64,000 bases of DNA from Prevotellaceae bacterium HUN156 (GTDB taxonomy: Bacteria > Bacteroidota > Bacteroidia > Bacteroidales > Bacteroidaceae). The stretch lies in contig FPIT01000012.1 in NCBI GenBank assembly GCA_900119285.1, positions 48,574 through 112,573 on the forward strand, in the 5' to 3' direction. Below are positions 46,864-55,796 of the stretch, in pieces. Positions within the stretch are counted from its first letter, which is position 1; each line of letters begins with the position of its first letter. The position numbers were made by a program, and so were the translations under genes. A model generated the notes under the pieces. That model had not been told where the DNA came from. It made no database searches and saw only the letters and a list, made by a program, of their open reading frames with translations.

Positions 46864-49233
46864 TTATTCGTTTTTTATGCTGTTTACGGGATTCTCATTA
46901 GCTGTGCGCCAACTCTGGATGATGACGGTGGCAAGGGTGACAAGGCTGACGACAAGCAATGACAGGGGGAAGAGCCACCAATAGATGGGTGTGTGTTCGG
47001 CAAAGCCCTGAAGCCATTGGGTACCGACATACCAAGCGAGTGGCATGGCAACAATGAAACTGCCAAGAAGCAACCAGAGGTAACGACGGGAAAGCATAGA
47101 GAGTATCTCACTAGTAGAGGAACCCATGACCTTGCGAATGCCTATCTCCTTGCGACGATACTCCGTTTCAAACATGGTCATACAGAAGACGCCGATAAGG
47201 GTGATGATAAGGCAGATGACAGAGAAGACCAATACCTGACGGATGAAGCGGAACTCCTCCTGATAGGTATTCTCTAAACGCTGGTCGAGGAACTTCACCT
47301 CGACTCCATTGTTTGCACCGAACTTGACAAGGATATCCTTTATCTTCTGGCGCATCGCCAACTTATCTATACCTGCTGCCACACGCACATTCAGCACTGC
47401 GCGGTTATCCCAATTCTGGTATTTCTCTCCCAAGATGGCAAATGCCATAGGGGCATTGCTATTATCGACACGAGTGGAATTGAAGCGGATATTGCGGCAT
47501 ACACCAACAACGGTCAGGTCGTCATCCAGCAAGGGCTTGTTCATCTCCACCCAGTTCCATTGCTTGCGGGCTGCTTCGTTAATGATATATACATCGCCAT
47601 CGTATTCGGTAAAGTCGCGACCTTCAATGACTTCAATACCCATGGTGCGCAGATAGCGCCAATCGACAGGCATACAGGTGAGATTTATCCTATGATTCTT
47701 GTCAGCGCGTCCCCAGCCCATATACTGGTCGCCACTGCCCAGGATGAACTGCGAATAGCTGACATCCTTGACACCTGTAAGCTGTGATACTTCAGTGCGC
47801 ACGGCATCACGCTTGTCAAAGACATCCCAGGTGTAGGCCTGCAGGACTTCATCCTTGGCATAGCCATAATCTGAATGGAAGATGTAGTGGCTCTGCAGAT
47901 AGAGTATGCCGATATAGACCACCATGACAGAGGTGATGACAAACTGCAGGCAAAGCAGGGAGGTGCGCAAGCTACGACCTTTAGGTGTCAGACCGAAAGA
48001 ACCTTTCAGCACCAGTGCGGGCTGGAATGAGGTGACATAGTAAGCGGGATAGACTCCTGCAAAGATGCCCACAACCACTGCAACAAAGGCTAAAGCCAAC
48101 AACAGCAAAGGATGGTCGGCAAGCTGAATGCTGCCTGCCAACAAATCATGGATGAAGGGCCACTGAGAGAGCAAGTAGATGACAGCCAAGCCCAGCACAA
48201 ATGAGACAATGGCAGTGAGTACCGTTTCACCCACAAAACTCAGGCGCAGCATAGAAGTGCTGCTGCCTAACACGCGACGGGTATTAATGCTCTTGATGCG
48301 CATAGGACTTTCTGCCAGCGTGAAGTTGAGGAAGTTGATGGCTGCAATCAGTATCACGAGGATGCAAGACAACTGGAGAATCCAGTCGACAGTGGCATTG
48401 CCTTTGTCGAAGTTGGGATCAATACCTGAGAACCAAGTATCGGCAAATGGTACCAGTCGCACAACAAGCGAACCATTTTGTCCATCGTTTTCAGTCAGTC
48501 CAGGACCGCCCTGCTCCTTAATCCACTCATCCACCTTCTTGGTGATGGCCTTGCTCACGAGGGTATTAATGCCTGTGGTATCAACGCTTTCACGCAACTT
48601 GACATAGCAGTTGTAGTTCCAGTTATTGAAGACGCCCTTGTTTTCATCGGCTATGTTGGCATAGACACAGTTGGTGGCAACACTGTTTTCGGGAAAGTCT
48701 TCGAATACACCAATTACCTGTACACTATCATTCATACTGCGCATACAGCGACCAGCCACCTGAGTAGCACCAAAATACTGCATGGCTATTGACGCAGGAA
48801 TAATCAGTCCATCGGTCTCGCCTTCTTTCCATGCCAACCGACCGTCAAGCAGTCGTGGCGCCAAGGTCTTGATGCCATCATCGTTGACACAGCGACGATT
48901 GAAGATGAATTCCGTTTCGTCATTCTGATATCTCCACTGGTTAATCCAACACTGCACGAAGCTGACGCTCTCAACCTGTGGAAGAGTGACCATCTGCTCA
49001 GCAAGCACACGACAGATATGACTGCCCCACTGACCTTCGGCAAAGATGCCTTGCACCTCTAAACGATAGAGGCGCTCTGAGTCGGTCAGCTCCTTATTAT
49101 AGGAATGGTTGTAGGTGACTTGCGTCAGGAACAGATAGCAGGCTACGAAGGCTACTGTGAGTCCTACGAAATTGAGCACCGTCGCAGTCTTGAAGCGACG
49201 AGCCATATAAAGCAGATTTCTAAAAATATTCAT
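46864..49233 (-). CDS. FtsX/MacB-type ABC permease (first)
   Basis: 789 residues with the same architecture as its neighbour, but clearly diverged in sequence. Motif YRRKEIGIRKVMGSSTSEILSML and C-terminus TANENPVNSIKNE. It starts 6 bp after the adaptor gene. Together with the adaptor and TolC-like protein it should form a tripartite efflux pump; the cargo (drug, peptide or lipid) cannot be read from sequence. Confidence 0.92.
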   Translation of the reverse strand: MNIFRNLLYMARRFKTATVLNFVGLTVAFVACYLFLTQVTYNHSYNKELTDSERLYRLEVQGIFAEGQWGSHICRVLAEQMVTLPQVESVSFVQCWINQWRYQNDETEFIFNRRCVNDDGIKTLAPRLLDGRLAWKEGETDGLIIPASIAMQYFGATQVAGRCMRSMNDSVQVIGVFEDFPENSVATNCVYANIADENKGVFNNWNYNCYVKLRESVDTTGINTLVSKAITKKVDEWIKEQGGPGLTENDGQNGSLVVRLVPFADTWFSGIDPNFDKGNATVDWILQLSCILVILIAAINFLNFTLAESPMRIKSINTRRVLGSSTSMLRLSFVGETVLTAIVSFVLGLAVIYLLSQWPFIHDLLAGSIQLADHPLLLLALAFVAVVVGIFAGVYPAYYVTSFQPALVLKGSFGLTPKGRSLRTSLLCLQFVITSVMVVYIGILYLQSHYIFHSDYGYAKDEVLQAYTWDVFDKRDAVRTEVSQLTGVKDVSYSQFILGSGDQYMGWGRADKNHRINLTCMPVDWRYLRTMGIEVIEGRDFTEYDGDVYIINEAARKQWNWVEMNKPLLDDDLTVVGVCRNIRFNSTRVDNSNAPMAFAILGEKYQNWDNRAVLNVRVAAGIDKLAMRQKIKDILVKFGANNGVEVKFLDQRLENTYQEEFRFIRQVLVFSVICLIITLIGVFCMTMFETEYRRKEIGIRKVMGSSTSEILSMLSRRYLWLLLGSFIVAMPLAWYVGTQWLQGFAEHTPIYWWLFPLSLLVVSLVTLATVIIQSWRTANENPVNSIKNE

Positions 49234-49239
49234 AATGGT

Positions 49240-50493
49240 TTACTTAATAACTAATACTTCTTTATCTTTGAATGCCTCATAGCCACTGGTGACTACACGT
49301 TCGCCAGGCTCCAAGCCTTCGAGGACTTCGTAATACTGTGGATTCTGACGCCCCACACGAATGTTGCGACGATAGGCTTTCTTGCCACTCTTGTCGAGCA
49401 CGAATATCCACTGGCCTCCTGTGGTTTGGAAGAAGGTGCCACGAGGAATCATAATGGCTTGCTCGGGCTGGCCTAACTCTAAGTCGATATAATAGGTCTG
49501 ACCAGAACGGATATTCTCAGGGCGCTCGCCTTTGAAGATGAAGTCGCAACGGAACTTACCACTACGCACTTCAGGATAAACCTTGCGCACCTGCAACTGG
49601 TATTGCTTGTCGCCACGAGTGAAAGTGCCCACCAGTCCCTGACGCACACGATCAATATAGTGCTCGTCAATCTCTGCCTGCACCTTATAATCAGAGAGGT
49701 CGTTCAGCTGACCAATCTTTTGTCCAGCTGCAATGCTCTGACCTAACTCCACTTCAAGCAGTCCGAGTTCGCCATCAATAGCAGAGCGAATCTCCAGTTT
49801 GTCTTTGCGCTGACGCACCATTACCACGTTGTTGCGCATATTCTGAAGGTTATCTTCCATCTGGTCCATCTGCACCGTGCGATAGATAGAGTCCTGCTTG
49901 AGGCGCTTAGTCACCAGCGAGCGTTTCTTGGCAGAGAGCTGATAGTCTTCTTGCGACTTCAGGAAGTCTTCCTTACTAATCAGCTTTTCCTGATAGAGTC
50001 GCTTGTTCTGCTCATAGGTGCGCTGCAAACGACGGATATCCATATCCAGCTGGGCCTTCTCCGTCTGGTTGTTCAGTCGGTCTTGTTCCATCGTCACCTG
50101 GGTATTGCGTAGCATATTCTGCTTCTCCGCCAGTTCTGCCTCGGCATTGAGTATCTGCAGGTCGAGCGAAGAATTACTGAGGCGGACAATGACATCGCCC
50201 TTATGTACCATCGTACCTTCTTCCGCCACCTTCTCCATCACGATGCCACCTTCCTCGGGCGAAATCTGAACTACCTGGATAGGCATCACATGTCCGTTGG
50301 TGCGAACATAGTCTTTAAACTCGGCATGTTGCACATTGCTGATGGTCAATTCATCCTGATTGACTTTCAGTGTAGAGGCATGATTGCCAAACAATAGCCA
50401 TAAAACAAGCACCAGCAAGAAGCAGCCGCCTGCCATATAGGGCCAATATCTCAATAGTCTTTGTGTTTTGGTTTTTTCTATTACTCTGTCCAT
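49240..50493 (-). CDS. HlyD-type periplasmic adaptor (membrane fusion protein)
   Basis: 417 residues from the ATG at 50493 (MDRVIEKTKTQRLLRYWPYM); the longer frame would run well into the TolC gene. One TM helix (MAGGCFLLVLVLWLLF), a lipoyl-like hairpin domain interrupted by a long coiled coil (~115-250), then beta-barrel and membrane-proximal domains (IMIPRGTFFQTTGGQWIFVL). It bridges the inner-membrane permeases and the outer-membrane channel. Overlaps the upstream TolC gene by 13 bp. Confidence 0.93.
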   Translation of the reverse strand: MDRVIEKTKTQRLLRYWPYMAGGCFLLVLVLWLLFGNHASTLKVNQDELTISNVQHAEFKDYVRTNGHVMPIQVVQISPEEGGIVMEKVAEEGTMVHKGDVIVRLSNSSLDLQILNAEAELAEKQNMLRNTQVTMEQDRLNNQTEKAQLDMDIRRLQRTYEQNKRLYQEKLISKEDFLKSQEDYQLSAKKRSLVTKRLKQDSIYRTVQMDQMEDNLQNMRNNVVMVRQRKDKLEIRSAIDGELGLLEVELGQSIAAGQKIGQLNDLSDYKVQAEIDEHYIDRVRQGLVGTFTRGDKQYQLQVRKVYPEVRSGKFRCDFIFKGERPENIRSGQTYYIDLELGQPEQAIMIPRGTFFQTTGGQWIFVLDKSGKKAYRRNIRVGRQNPQYYEVLEGLEPGERVVTSGYEAFKDKEVLVIK

Positions 50494-51791
50494 ATCTGTT
50501 CTCCTTGATAATATCTTACGAAATATTCTTTTACCACCGTCATCAGCTGACACTGCATGAGTGTAGCCTTCGACTTCAGTAACTGTGTTGCGGTGGCATG
50601 CAAATCGATGGCGGTGCTCAGTCCTTCCTCATAGCGACGACGTGTCAACTGGTATGAGAGGCTGTCGGCTTCCACCTTTTTCTCCATCTGCTGAGTCTGA
50701 AGGATATAGGCATTCAGGTCTTGACAGGCCTCTATGTTCAGTTTCTCCAACTCTCGCTGTGTATTCTCGAAAGACTCGCGAGCCATCTGATAGTCGTTCT
50801 TTGCCCTGCGAATATGGCTAATCGTCTGCAAGCGATTGAAGAGAGGAATGCTCAATGTGGCAGACACATATTCACCCTTGTTATTCTTTATCTGTTCACT
50901 GAAGGATGATGTATTCTGCGAATGTAGTGTCTTATAGAAGGTGGTGCTCAGTCCTGCACTCAGCGATAAGGTTGGATAGAGACCAGCACGAGCCTGATTC
51001 AACTCATAACGAGATACCTGCATGGCATGATATTGCTGTTGTACCATGGGGTGAAAGGCTGTCCCAGAACTTGTCCCAACATTTGGACACGCTGTCCGCA
51101 GGGTGCTGACAACAGTAAAGAGGCTATCTTGAAGTGGATAAGCCATCTGGCGCTTCAACGTAAGCAAGGCAGAAGCATAGCGATTCTGCTGATATGTCAA
51201 CTCATAAGCAGACTCCGCATGCTGCGCTTCTATCTGGGCAAGGTCGGCAGCACTCTTACGCCCCACCTCGACCATCACCTGCGTCTGCTTCAATAAGAGT
51301 TCGGTCTCCTGCTGATTCTCTTGAGCAATCTCTACCATCTTGTCATAATAGACCACATCAACCCAAGCCTGAAGAGTGGTGAGGGCGGTCTTATCCTGTT
51401 GCTCACGCAGTGCATTGCGCCCCATCAGCAGACTGGCTTTAGCAGCCTTGAGGGCATTCAGCCTACTGAAACCATCGAATACAGGGAGATAGGCCTGCAC
51501 GGAATAACCATTATAAAAGGTACTCACATTGGTATAACCATTGGTCTCAGGGTCGATGGCTCGTCCAAAATTATAGTTGGCACCAATGCTTGCATCAACA
51601 GATGGAAGGAAACTACCAATGGCACTCGTCTTCTGAGCCTTGTAGTTATCCAGTTGCAACACCGCACGATGTACTTGGGTGTTGTGCTCCACCGCATACT
51701 TCATGCACTGTTGGGCAGTCCAAGAAGTCTCGGTTTGGGCTTGAACTGAAACTGCACTGAGCGTAAGTATGGCAAACAAGAGATTTTTCAT
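50481..51791 (-). CDS. TolC family outer-membrane efflux protein
   Basis: 436 residues from the ATG at 51791 (MKNLLFAILTLSAVSVQAQ, a signal peptide); a longer frame to 51845 passes through the promoter. Two OEP repeats of long helices with alternating strands: WTAQQCMKYAVEHNTQVHRA opens the first, and FHPMVQQQYHAMQVSRYELN the second. Forms the outer-membrane duct of the efflux pump. First gene of the operon. Confidence 0.94.
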   Translation of the reverse strand: MKNLLFAILTLSAVSVQAQTETSWTAQQCMKYAVEHNTQVHRAVLQLDNYKAQKTSAIGSFLPSVDASIGANYNFGRAIDPETNGYTNVSTFYNGYSVQAYLPVFDGFSRLNALKAAKASLLMGRNALREQQDKTALTTLQAWVDVVYYDKMVEIAQENQQETELLLKQTQVMVEVGRKSAADLAQIEAQHAESAYELTYQQNRYASALLTLKRQMAYPLQDSLFTVVSTLRTACPNVGTSSGTAFHPMVQQQYHAMQVSRYELNQARAGLYPTLSLSAGLSTTFYKTLHSQNTSSFSEQIKNNKGEYVSATLSIPLFNRLQTISHIRRAKNDYQMARESFENTQRELEKLNIEACQDLNAYILQTQQMEKKVEADSLSYQLTRRRYEEGLSTAIDLHATATQLLKSKATLMQCQLMTVVKEYFVRYYQGEQIWTE

Positions 51792-51814
51792 ATCGCATAT
51801 TTTGTTTTCTGTTG

Positions 51815-51822
51815 CAAAGATA
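51815..51822 (-). promoter_or_regulatory. -7 element of the efflux operon
   Basis: Minus-strand TATCTTTG, 24 bp upstream of the tolC-like ATG and 49 bp from the edge of the dyad operator. Confidence 0.75.
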
Positions 51823-51870
51823 TACCTTTTATTATTATAGCGCAAGGAATATTTTCGCTGAGCGTGTAAT

Positions 51871-51910
51871 TGTCTAAAAATTATACACTCTTATGTATGA
51901 GAATTAGACA
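51871..51910. promoter_or_regulatory. 40-bp dyad operator, copy 1 (divergent efflux / ECF promoters)
   Basis: Outer arms TGTCTAA (51871-51877) and TTAGACA (51904-51910); inner arms ATACA (51883-51887) and TGTAT (51894-51898), both centred on 51890.5. The same geometry recurs at 55725-55764. An extra direct copy of GAGAATTAGA from the right half lies at 51931-51940, 32 bp on. Inferred binding site of the REC-Fis regulator encoded at 55797. Confidence 0.8.
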
Positions 51911-51950
51911 AAAAAAATGTAAACAAGAGGGAGAATTAGAAAAAAAATTG

Positions 51951-51958
51951 TAGTTTTG
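51951..51958 (+). promoter_or_regulatory. -7 element of the ECF sigma operon
   Basis: TAGTTTTG fits TAnnTTTG, 55 bp upstream of the ATG at 52014. Confidence 0.6.
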
Positions 51959-52013
51959 CTTAGGAAAACGGAGAGCTGAATTGTATTATGAGAAAAAGAC
52001 TGTAAAGAAACAG

Positions 52014-52517
52014 ATGATTGACAAGCGAGAATTCGAAACGGTGTTCAGACGTCACTACGATGGTATGTACCGACTGGCAATGAAGATGCTGGACGGGGAT
52101 GACGCAGAAAGCAAGGATGTGGTGAGCGAGGTGTTTGCTCATCTGCTACACAGCAATACCGACCTGAAAGCGGAAACGCTGCGGGCTTTCCTGTTGACGA
52201 GTGTGCGCAACCGCTGCATCAATCTGCTGGTGCACAAGCAGAAAGAACAGCAGATGCAAAAGGCCGTAGTAGTGGAGATGATTACACCAGAGCGCACTGC
52301 TGAGCACGAACAGCTGCAGATGCTCTACCGATTCATAGAGTCGCGGATGCCCAAGCTGTCGCAACAGATTCTGCGCTTGAGATACCAGCAAGAGCTGAAG
52401 TATCGAGAGATAGCGCAGGTGCTACAAGTGAGCGAGGTGACCGTGCACAACCATCTGTCGCAGTCGCTTAAACAATTAAAAGAACATTTTAAATCATTGG
52501 GTTATGGAATCAAATGA
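52014..52517 (+). CDS. ECF-type RNA polymerase sigma factor
   Basis: 167 residues from the ATG at 52014 (MIDKREFETVFRRHYDGMYR); an upstream TTG frame is less likely. Sigma region 2 (YRLAMKMLDGDDAESKDVVSEVFAHLL) and region 4 (LSQQILRLRYQQELKYREIAQVLQVSEVTVHNHL) are present, as in the Bacteroidetes sigma-70 expansion group. The anti-sigma gene overlaps its end by 14 bp and an STN-containing barrel follows, the standard cell-surface-signalling arrangement. Confidence 0.92.
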   Translation: MIDKREFETVFRRHYDGMYRLAMKMLDGDDAESKDVVSEVFAHLLHSNTDLKAETLRAFLLTSVRNRCINLLVHKQKEQQMQKAVVVEMITPERTAEHEQLQMLYRFIESRMPKLSQQILRLRYQQELKYREIAQVLQVSEVTVHNHLSQSLKQLKEHFKSLGYGIK

Positions 52518-53046
52518 CAAACTGGAGCAGATGCTCATGCGGATGTATGACCAGGAGGCTCTCCACGATGACAGGATAGACACAAAGGACATCATTGATG
52601 AGGAGTGGACGAAGTTTGAGGCGAAGCACTTCCAGACTTCATCTAACGCTCTGCGCTTTACGCTGATGAAGGTGGCTGCAGCCATTGTCGGAATACTCAT
52701 GCTGGGGGGCATCAGCTATGCTACCATTCACTATATGACGGGCAGCACACCAACATCGCAGCAGCAGGAAACCTCTGCGGAAGCCAACATTCAACATTCA
52801 ACTGTCAACGCTCAACCTGACGAGCAGCAGCACTTTGTATATGAGAATGTGGAGTTGAAGGATATTCTTCGTGAGCTTGCAACTTACTACCACTTTGAAA
52901 TCGTCTATAAGAACGAGAAGGCTAAGCACGTGCGCCTCTACTTCACATGGGACATGAAGGCTACGCTGGACGAACTCATCGAGACGTTTAATAAATTTGA
53001 GCGCATCCATATTACTCGCGAAGACCAGAAACTGATAGTAGAATAA
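52504..53046 (+). CDS. Minimal anti-sigma protein with C-terminal DUF4974
   Basis: 180 residues. Short acidic cytoplasmic region, one TM helix (LMKVAAAIVGILMLGGISYA), a Gln/Ser-rich linker, and a DUF4974 domain (FVYENVELKDILRELATYYHFEI). It lacks the central FecR domain of ordinary ~320-residue anti-sigma proteins. Part of the linker (52785-52819) is a five-unit heptamer array of CAACATT type. It should restrain the ECF factor and sense the outer-membrane barrel. Confidence 0.82.
   Translation: MESNDKLEQMLMRMYDQEALHDDRIDTKDIIDEEWTKFEAKHFQTSSNALRFTLMKVAAAIVGILMLGGISYATIHYMTGSTPTSQQQETSAEANIQHSTVNAQPDEQQHFVYENVELKDILRELATYYHFEIVYKNEKAKHVRLYFTWDMKATLDELIETFNKFERIHITREDQKLIVE
52785..52819. repeat. 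Five-unit heptamer array inside the anti-sigma gene
   Basis: Units CAACATT twice, then CAACTGT, CAACGCT and CAACCTG, 35 bp in all, translated as part of the linker. Confidence 0.82.
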
Positions 53047-53063
53047 CCATAGCTGACACAAAA

Positions 53064-55691
53064 ATGAAAAAGTATATATTCACAGCATTACTGTGCTGTA
53101 TAAGCCTTTGCATGACCGCACAAAAGATAAGTCGCAACTATCAGGACATCTCACTCTCAAAAGTGCTGGAAGACCTGAACAACGCCAGCGACAAGACCAT
53201 CTATTTCATCTATGATGAACTGGAAGACTTTACCGTAACCACCAGCTTCAAGGATTTAGCAATAAGGGATGCCGTCAGACAGGTGGTGGGGTTCTACCCT
53301 ATGAAGATAACCTACGACAAGGAGCGCATCTTCGTGGAGTGTACACAGAAAGAAAATACTAAGGTGATTGGCCGCGTTATCAATCAGGAAGGCCAACCCA
53401 TCGAATTCGCCAATATCTCATTGTATAGCGATACCAATTTACTAAATAGAGAAAAAAGTTCCACAAAAAATAGTATTAGTAATGAACAAGATAACGCCGT
53501 GATGGCTGGAGTCTTCATCAATGGTAGCGTTAGCAATGAGAATGGCGATTTCGTCATTCCTTGCGATGCGAAGCGCGTCACGATAAAGGTGACATGTGTG
53601 GGCTACAAGACGGTGATGCGCAGCGTAAGCGTGGGAGAGATTGGTACTATCACCATGAGGCCTGAGACTTATGCCATTAACGGTGTGGTGATAAAGGGTG
53701 AGATACCGCAATACAAGATGGCGGATGGCGGACTAAGCGTGGATGTGCAACACTCGCTGCTGCACGATATCGGTAGTGCCGAAGAGCTGCTGGGGATGAT
53801 TCCCATGGTGCAGAGCAAGGACGGGAAATATGAGGTGTTGGCAAAGGGTGAACCGGAAATATATATCAATAATAAGAAGGTGCGCAACCTGAGTGACCTG
53901 AAGCAGTTGAAGTCGGTGGATATCAAGAGCGTGGATGTGATTACGGCTCCTGGTGCGAAATATAATGCAGAGGTGAATGCCGTTATCCGCATCAAGACGC
54001 TGAAGCCTCAGGGTGACGGATTGAGCGTGATGGCAACAAGTCAGACGTGGCGAAACAACAAGTGGAACACTTACGACGACCTGACTCTGAAATACCGAAC
54101 AGGAGGACTGGAGGCTTTTGCTACTGTGGCGCTTGACTGGGGGCGCTATAGCAGTGATCAGGATTTGAAGCAGGAACTGCATATCAAGAAAGACTTGTTC
54201 GATGTGGATGCTTTTGCTCCCGTGAGAAGTCGCTGGGCGGGCATTCATTATCAGGCAGGAGTGAGCTACGACTTCAGCGCTGACCACTCTGTGGGATTGA
54301 GCTTTGCATCACAGCATCTTCTCAGCCAGCACTATAATTGCGACATGACGCAGCACTATCTGAAGAATGGGGCTTTCTATGGTGATATTCTTCTGAAGAC
54401 AGACGACGATGAAAAGAGCAGACCAATATGGGAGCTGAATACATACTATCTGGGAAAGGTGGGAAAGATGGGTATCGACCTGAATGCTACGGTGCTGCGC
54501 CGCGAGACGGAAGAGAACTTCAAGCAGGAGGAATCTAGCAATGAACTGGGCAATCGCCCCATCACCACACAGAACAAAGAAAAGAGAACGATGGTGGCTG
54601 GTAAGCTGATTCTTACCTATCCTGTATGGAAGGGCGTGCTGAGTGTGGGCTCGGAGGCTACCTCAACACAGAGTCATGGCAGCAACGTCACCTTGGAGAA
54701 CATCATACCAGAGGCAGACAACGAGATGAAGGAGAAGAATATTGCAGGCTTTGCCGAATATCAACTACCTGTCAACTGTCAACTGTCAACTTTCAACTTC
54801 ACTGTTGGTCTTCGCTATGAGCATGTGGCAACAGACTATAGCTCGTTTGGCATCTGGCAGTCGGAGCCCAGCAGAAACTATAACGACTGGTTCCCCAACC
54901 TCTCGTTGGCTTGGCAGAAAGGCAAATGGGGCGCACAACTGAGCTACAGCAAGCGCATCACTCGCCCACCCTATGGCATGTTGAGCTCTGCCATCGTTTA
55001 CGACAGCCGTATGTTCTACGAGGGTGGCAACCCACTACTGCGCCCATCAGTACGCCAGAGCATTGACCTTAACATGACCTACTCTTGGCTGAACTTCACA
55101 GCAGGCTATACCCACGAGCACGACCTCTTCACGCACATTGGGCAGGTATATGATGAGGAGAAGGAGATAGGCATCTTCAGGATGCAGAACTTTGACCATC
55201 AGAATCGTGTGTATGCTACGCTGGTGGCATCGCCAAAATTCGGATGGTGGCAGCCCACTGCTACGCTGCATTACTATCAGCAGATGTTTGATGCTGAGGC
55301 ATACGGTGTCAACATGAAGCTCAACAAGCCTGAATTCAGCTTCAGCCTGCTCAACTGGTTTGTCATTAATCCCACTACCAAAGCACTGCTGCAAGCCAGT
55401 TATACGGGTAGCAATCACTGGGCATTTATGTATCGCAACAGCAACTTCATCATGAATGCCCGCATACAGAAGACCTTCTGGAATGGACATCTCACGGCAG
55501 CTGTCTATGCCAACGACATATTCCGCACTAACAGGAACAAGCTGACCACCTATTATGCTATAGGCTCAACAGCTCAGGACGGCTACAACTATTCACAGCA
55601 AATAGGGCTGACACTGAGCTACAACTTCAACGTTACGGGCTCTAAGTATAAAGGTACTGGTGCTGGTAACGACGAGAAGAACCGTCTCTGA
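53064..55691 (+). CDS. Outer-membrane beta-barrel with STN domain (TonB-receptor-like)
   Basis: 875 residues. Signal peptide (ends CMTAQ); STN domain (~22-95, ISLSKVLEDLNNASDKTIYF) for signalling to the anti-sigma protein; CarboxypepD_reg domain (~102-200); a plug-like region (~240-310, PEIYINNKKVRNLSDLKQL); and an OMP_b-brl_3 barrel. An AT-rich stretch (about 53435-53500, encoding NLLNREKSSTKNSISNEQDN) interrupts the carboxypeptidase-like domain and looks inserted. A heptamer array falls in the barrel. Together with the sigma/anti-sigma pair it forms a surface-signalling operon. Confidence 0.87.
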   Translation: MKKYIFTALLCCISLCMTAQKISRNYQDISLSKVLEDLNNASDKTIYFIYDELEDFTVTTSFKDLAIRDAVRQVVGFYPMKITYDKERIFVECTQKENTKVIGRVINQEGQPIEFANISLYSDTNLLNREKSSTKNSISNEQDNAVMAGVFINGSVSNENGDFVIPCDAKRVTIKVTCVGYKTVMRSVSVGEIGTITMRPETYAINGVVIKGEIPQYKMADGGLSVDVQHSLLHDIGSAEELLGMIPMVQSKDGKYEVLAKGEPEIYINNKKVRNLSDLKQLKSVDIKSVDVITAPGAKYNAEVNAVIRIKTLKPQGDGLSVMATSQTWRNNKWNTYDDLTLKYRTGGLEAFATVALDWGRYSSDQDLKQELHIKKDLFDVDAFAPVRSRWAGIHYQAGVSYDFSADHSVGLSFASQHLLSQHYNCDMTQHYLKNGAFYGDILLKTDDDEKSRPIWELNTYYLGKVGKMGIDLNATVLRRETEENFKQEESSNELGNRPITTQNKEKRTMVAGKLILTYPVWKGVLSVGSEATSTQSHGSNVTLENIIPEADNEMKEKNIAGFAEYQLPVNCQLSTFNFTVGLRYEHVATDYSSFGIWQSEPSRNYNDWFPNLSLAWQKGKWGAQLSYSKRITRPPYGMLSSAIVYDSRMFYEGGNPLLRPSVRQSIDLNMTYSWLNFTAGYTHEHDLFTHIGQVYDEEKEIGIFRMQNFDHQNRVYATLVASPKFGWWQPTATLHYYQQMFDAEAYGVNMKLNKPEFSFSLLNWFVINPTTKALLQASYTGSNHWAFMYRNSNFIMNARIQKTFWNGHLTAAVYANDIFRTNRNKLTTYYAIGSTAQDGYNYSQQIGLTLSYNFNVTGSKYKGTGAGNDEKNRL
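54766..54800. repeat. Heptamer array inside the barrel gene
   Basis: Four clear units (CAACTGT twice, CAACTTT, CAACTTC, 54773-54800) preceded by one degenerate unit; translated as part of QLPVNCQLSTFNF. Confidence 0.78.
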
Positions 55692-55724
55692 GCAAAACGG
55701 CCACAGCTTAGCAAAAGAAATAAT

Positions 55725-55764
55725 TGTCTAAAAAATATACACTTATTTGTATGGGATTTAGACA
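55725..55764. promoter_or_regulatory. 40-bp dyad operator, copy 2 (regulator-kinase promoter)
   Basis: Outer arms TGTCTAA (55725-55731) and TTAGACA (55758-55764), inner arms ATACA (55737-55741) and TGTAT (55748-55752), centred on 55744.5; spacing identical to copy 1. It ends 8 bp before the -7 element and covers the -33 region. Confidence 0.82.
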
Positions 55765-55772
55765 GAAAACAT

Positions 55773-55780
55773 TATCTTTG
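55773..55780 (+). promoter_or_regulatory. -7 element of regulator-kinase operon
   Basis: TATCTTTG, 16 bp upstream of the response-regulator ATG. Confidence 0.75.
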
Positions 55781-55796
55781 CAGGCAAAAAGACTGC

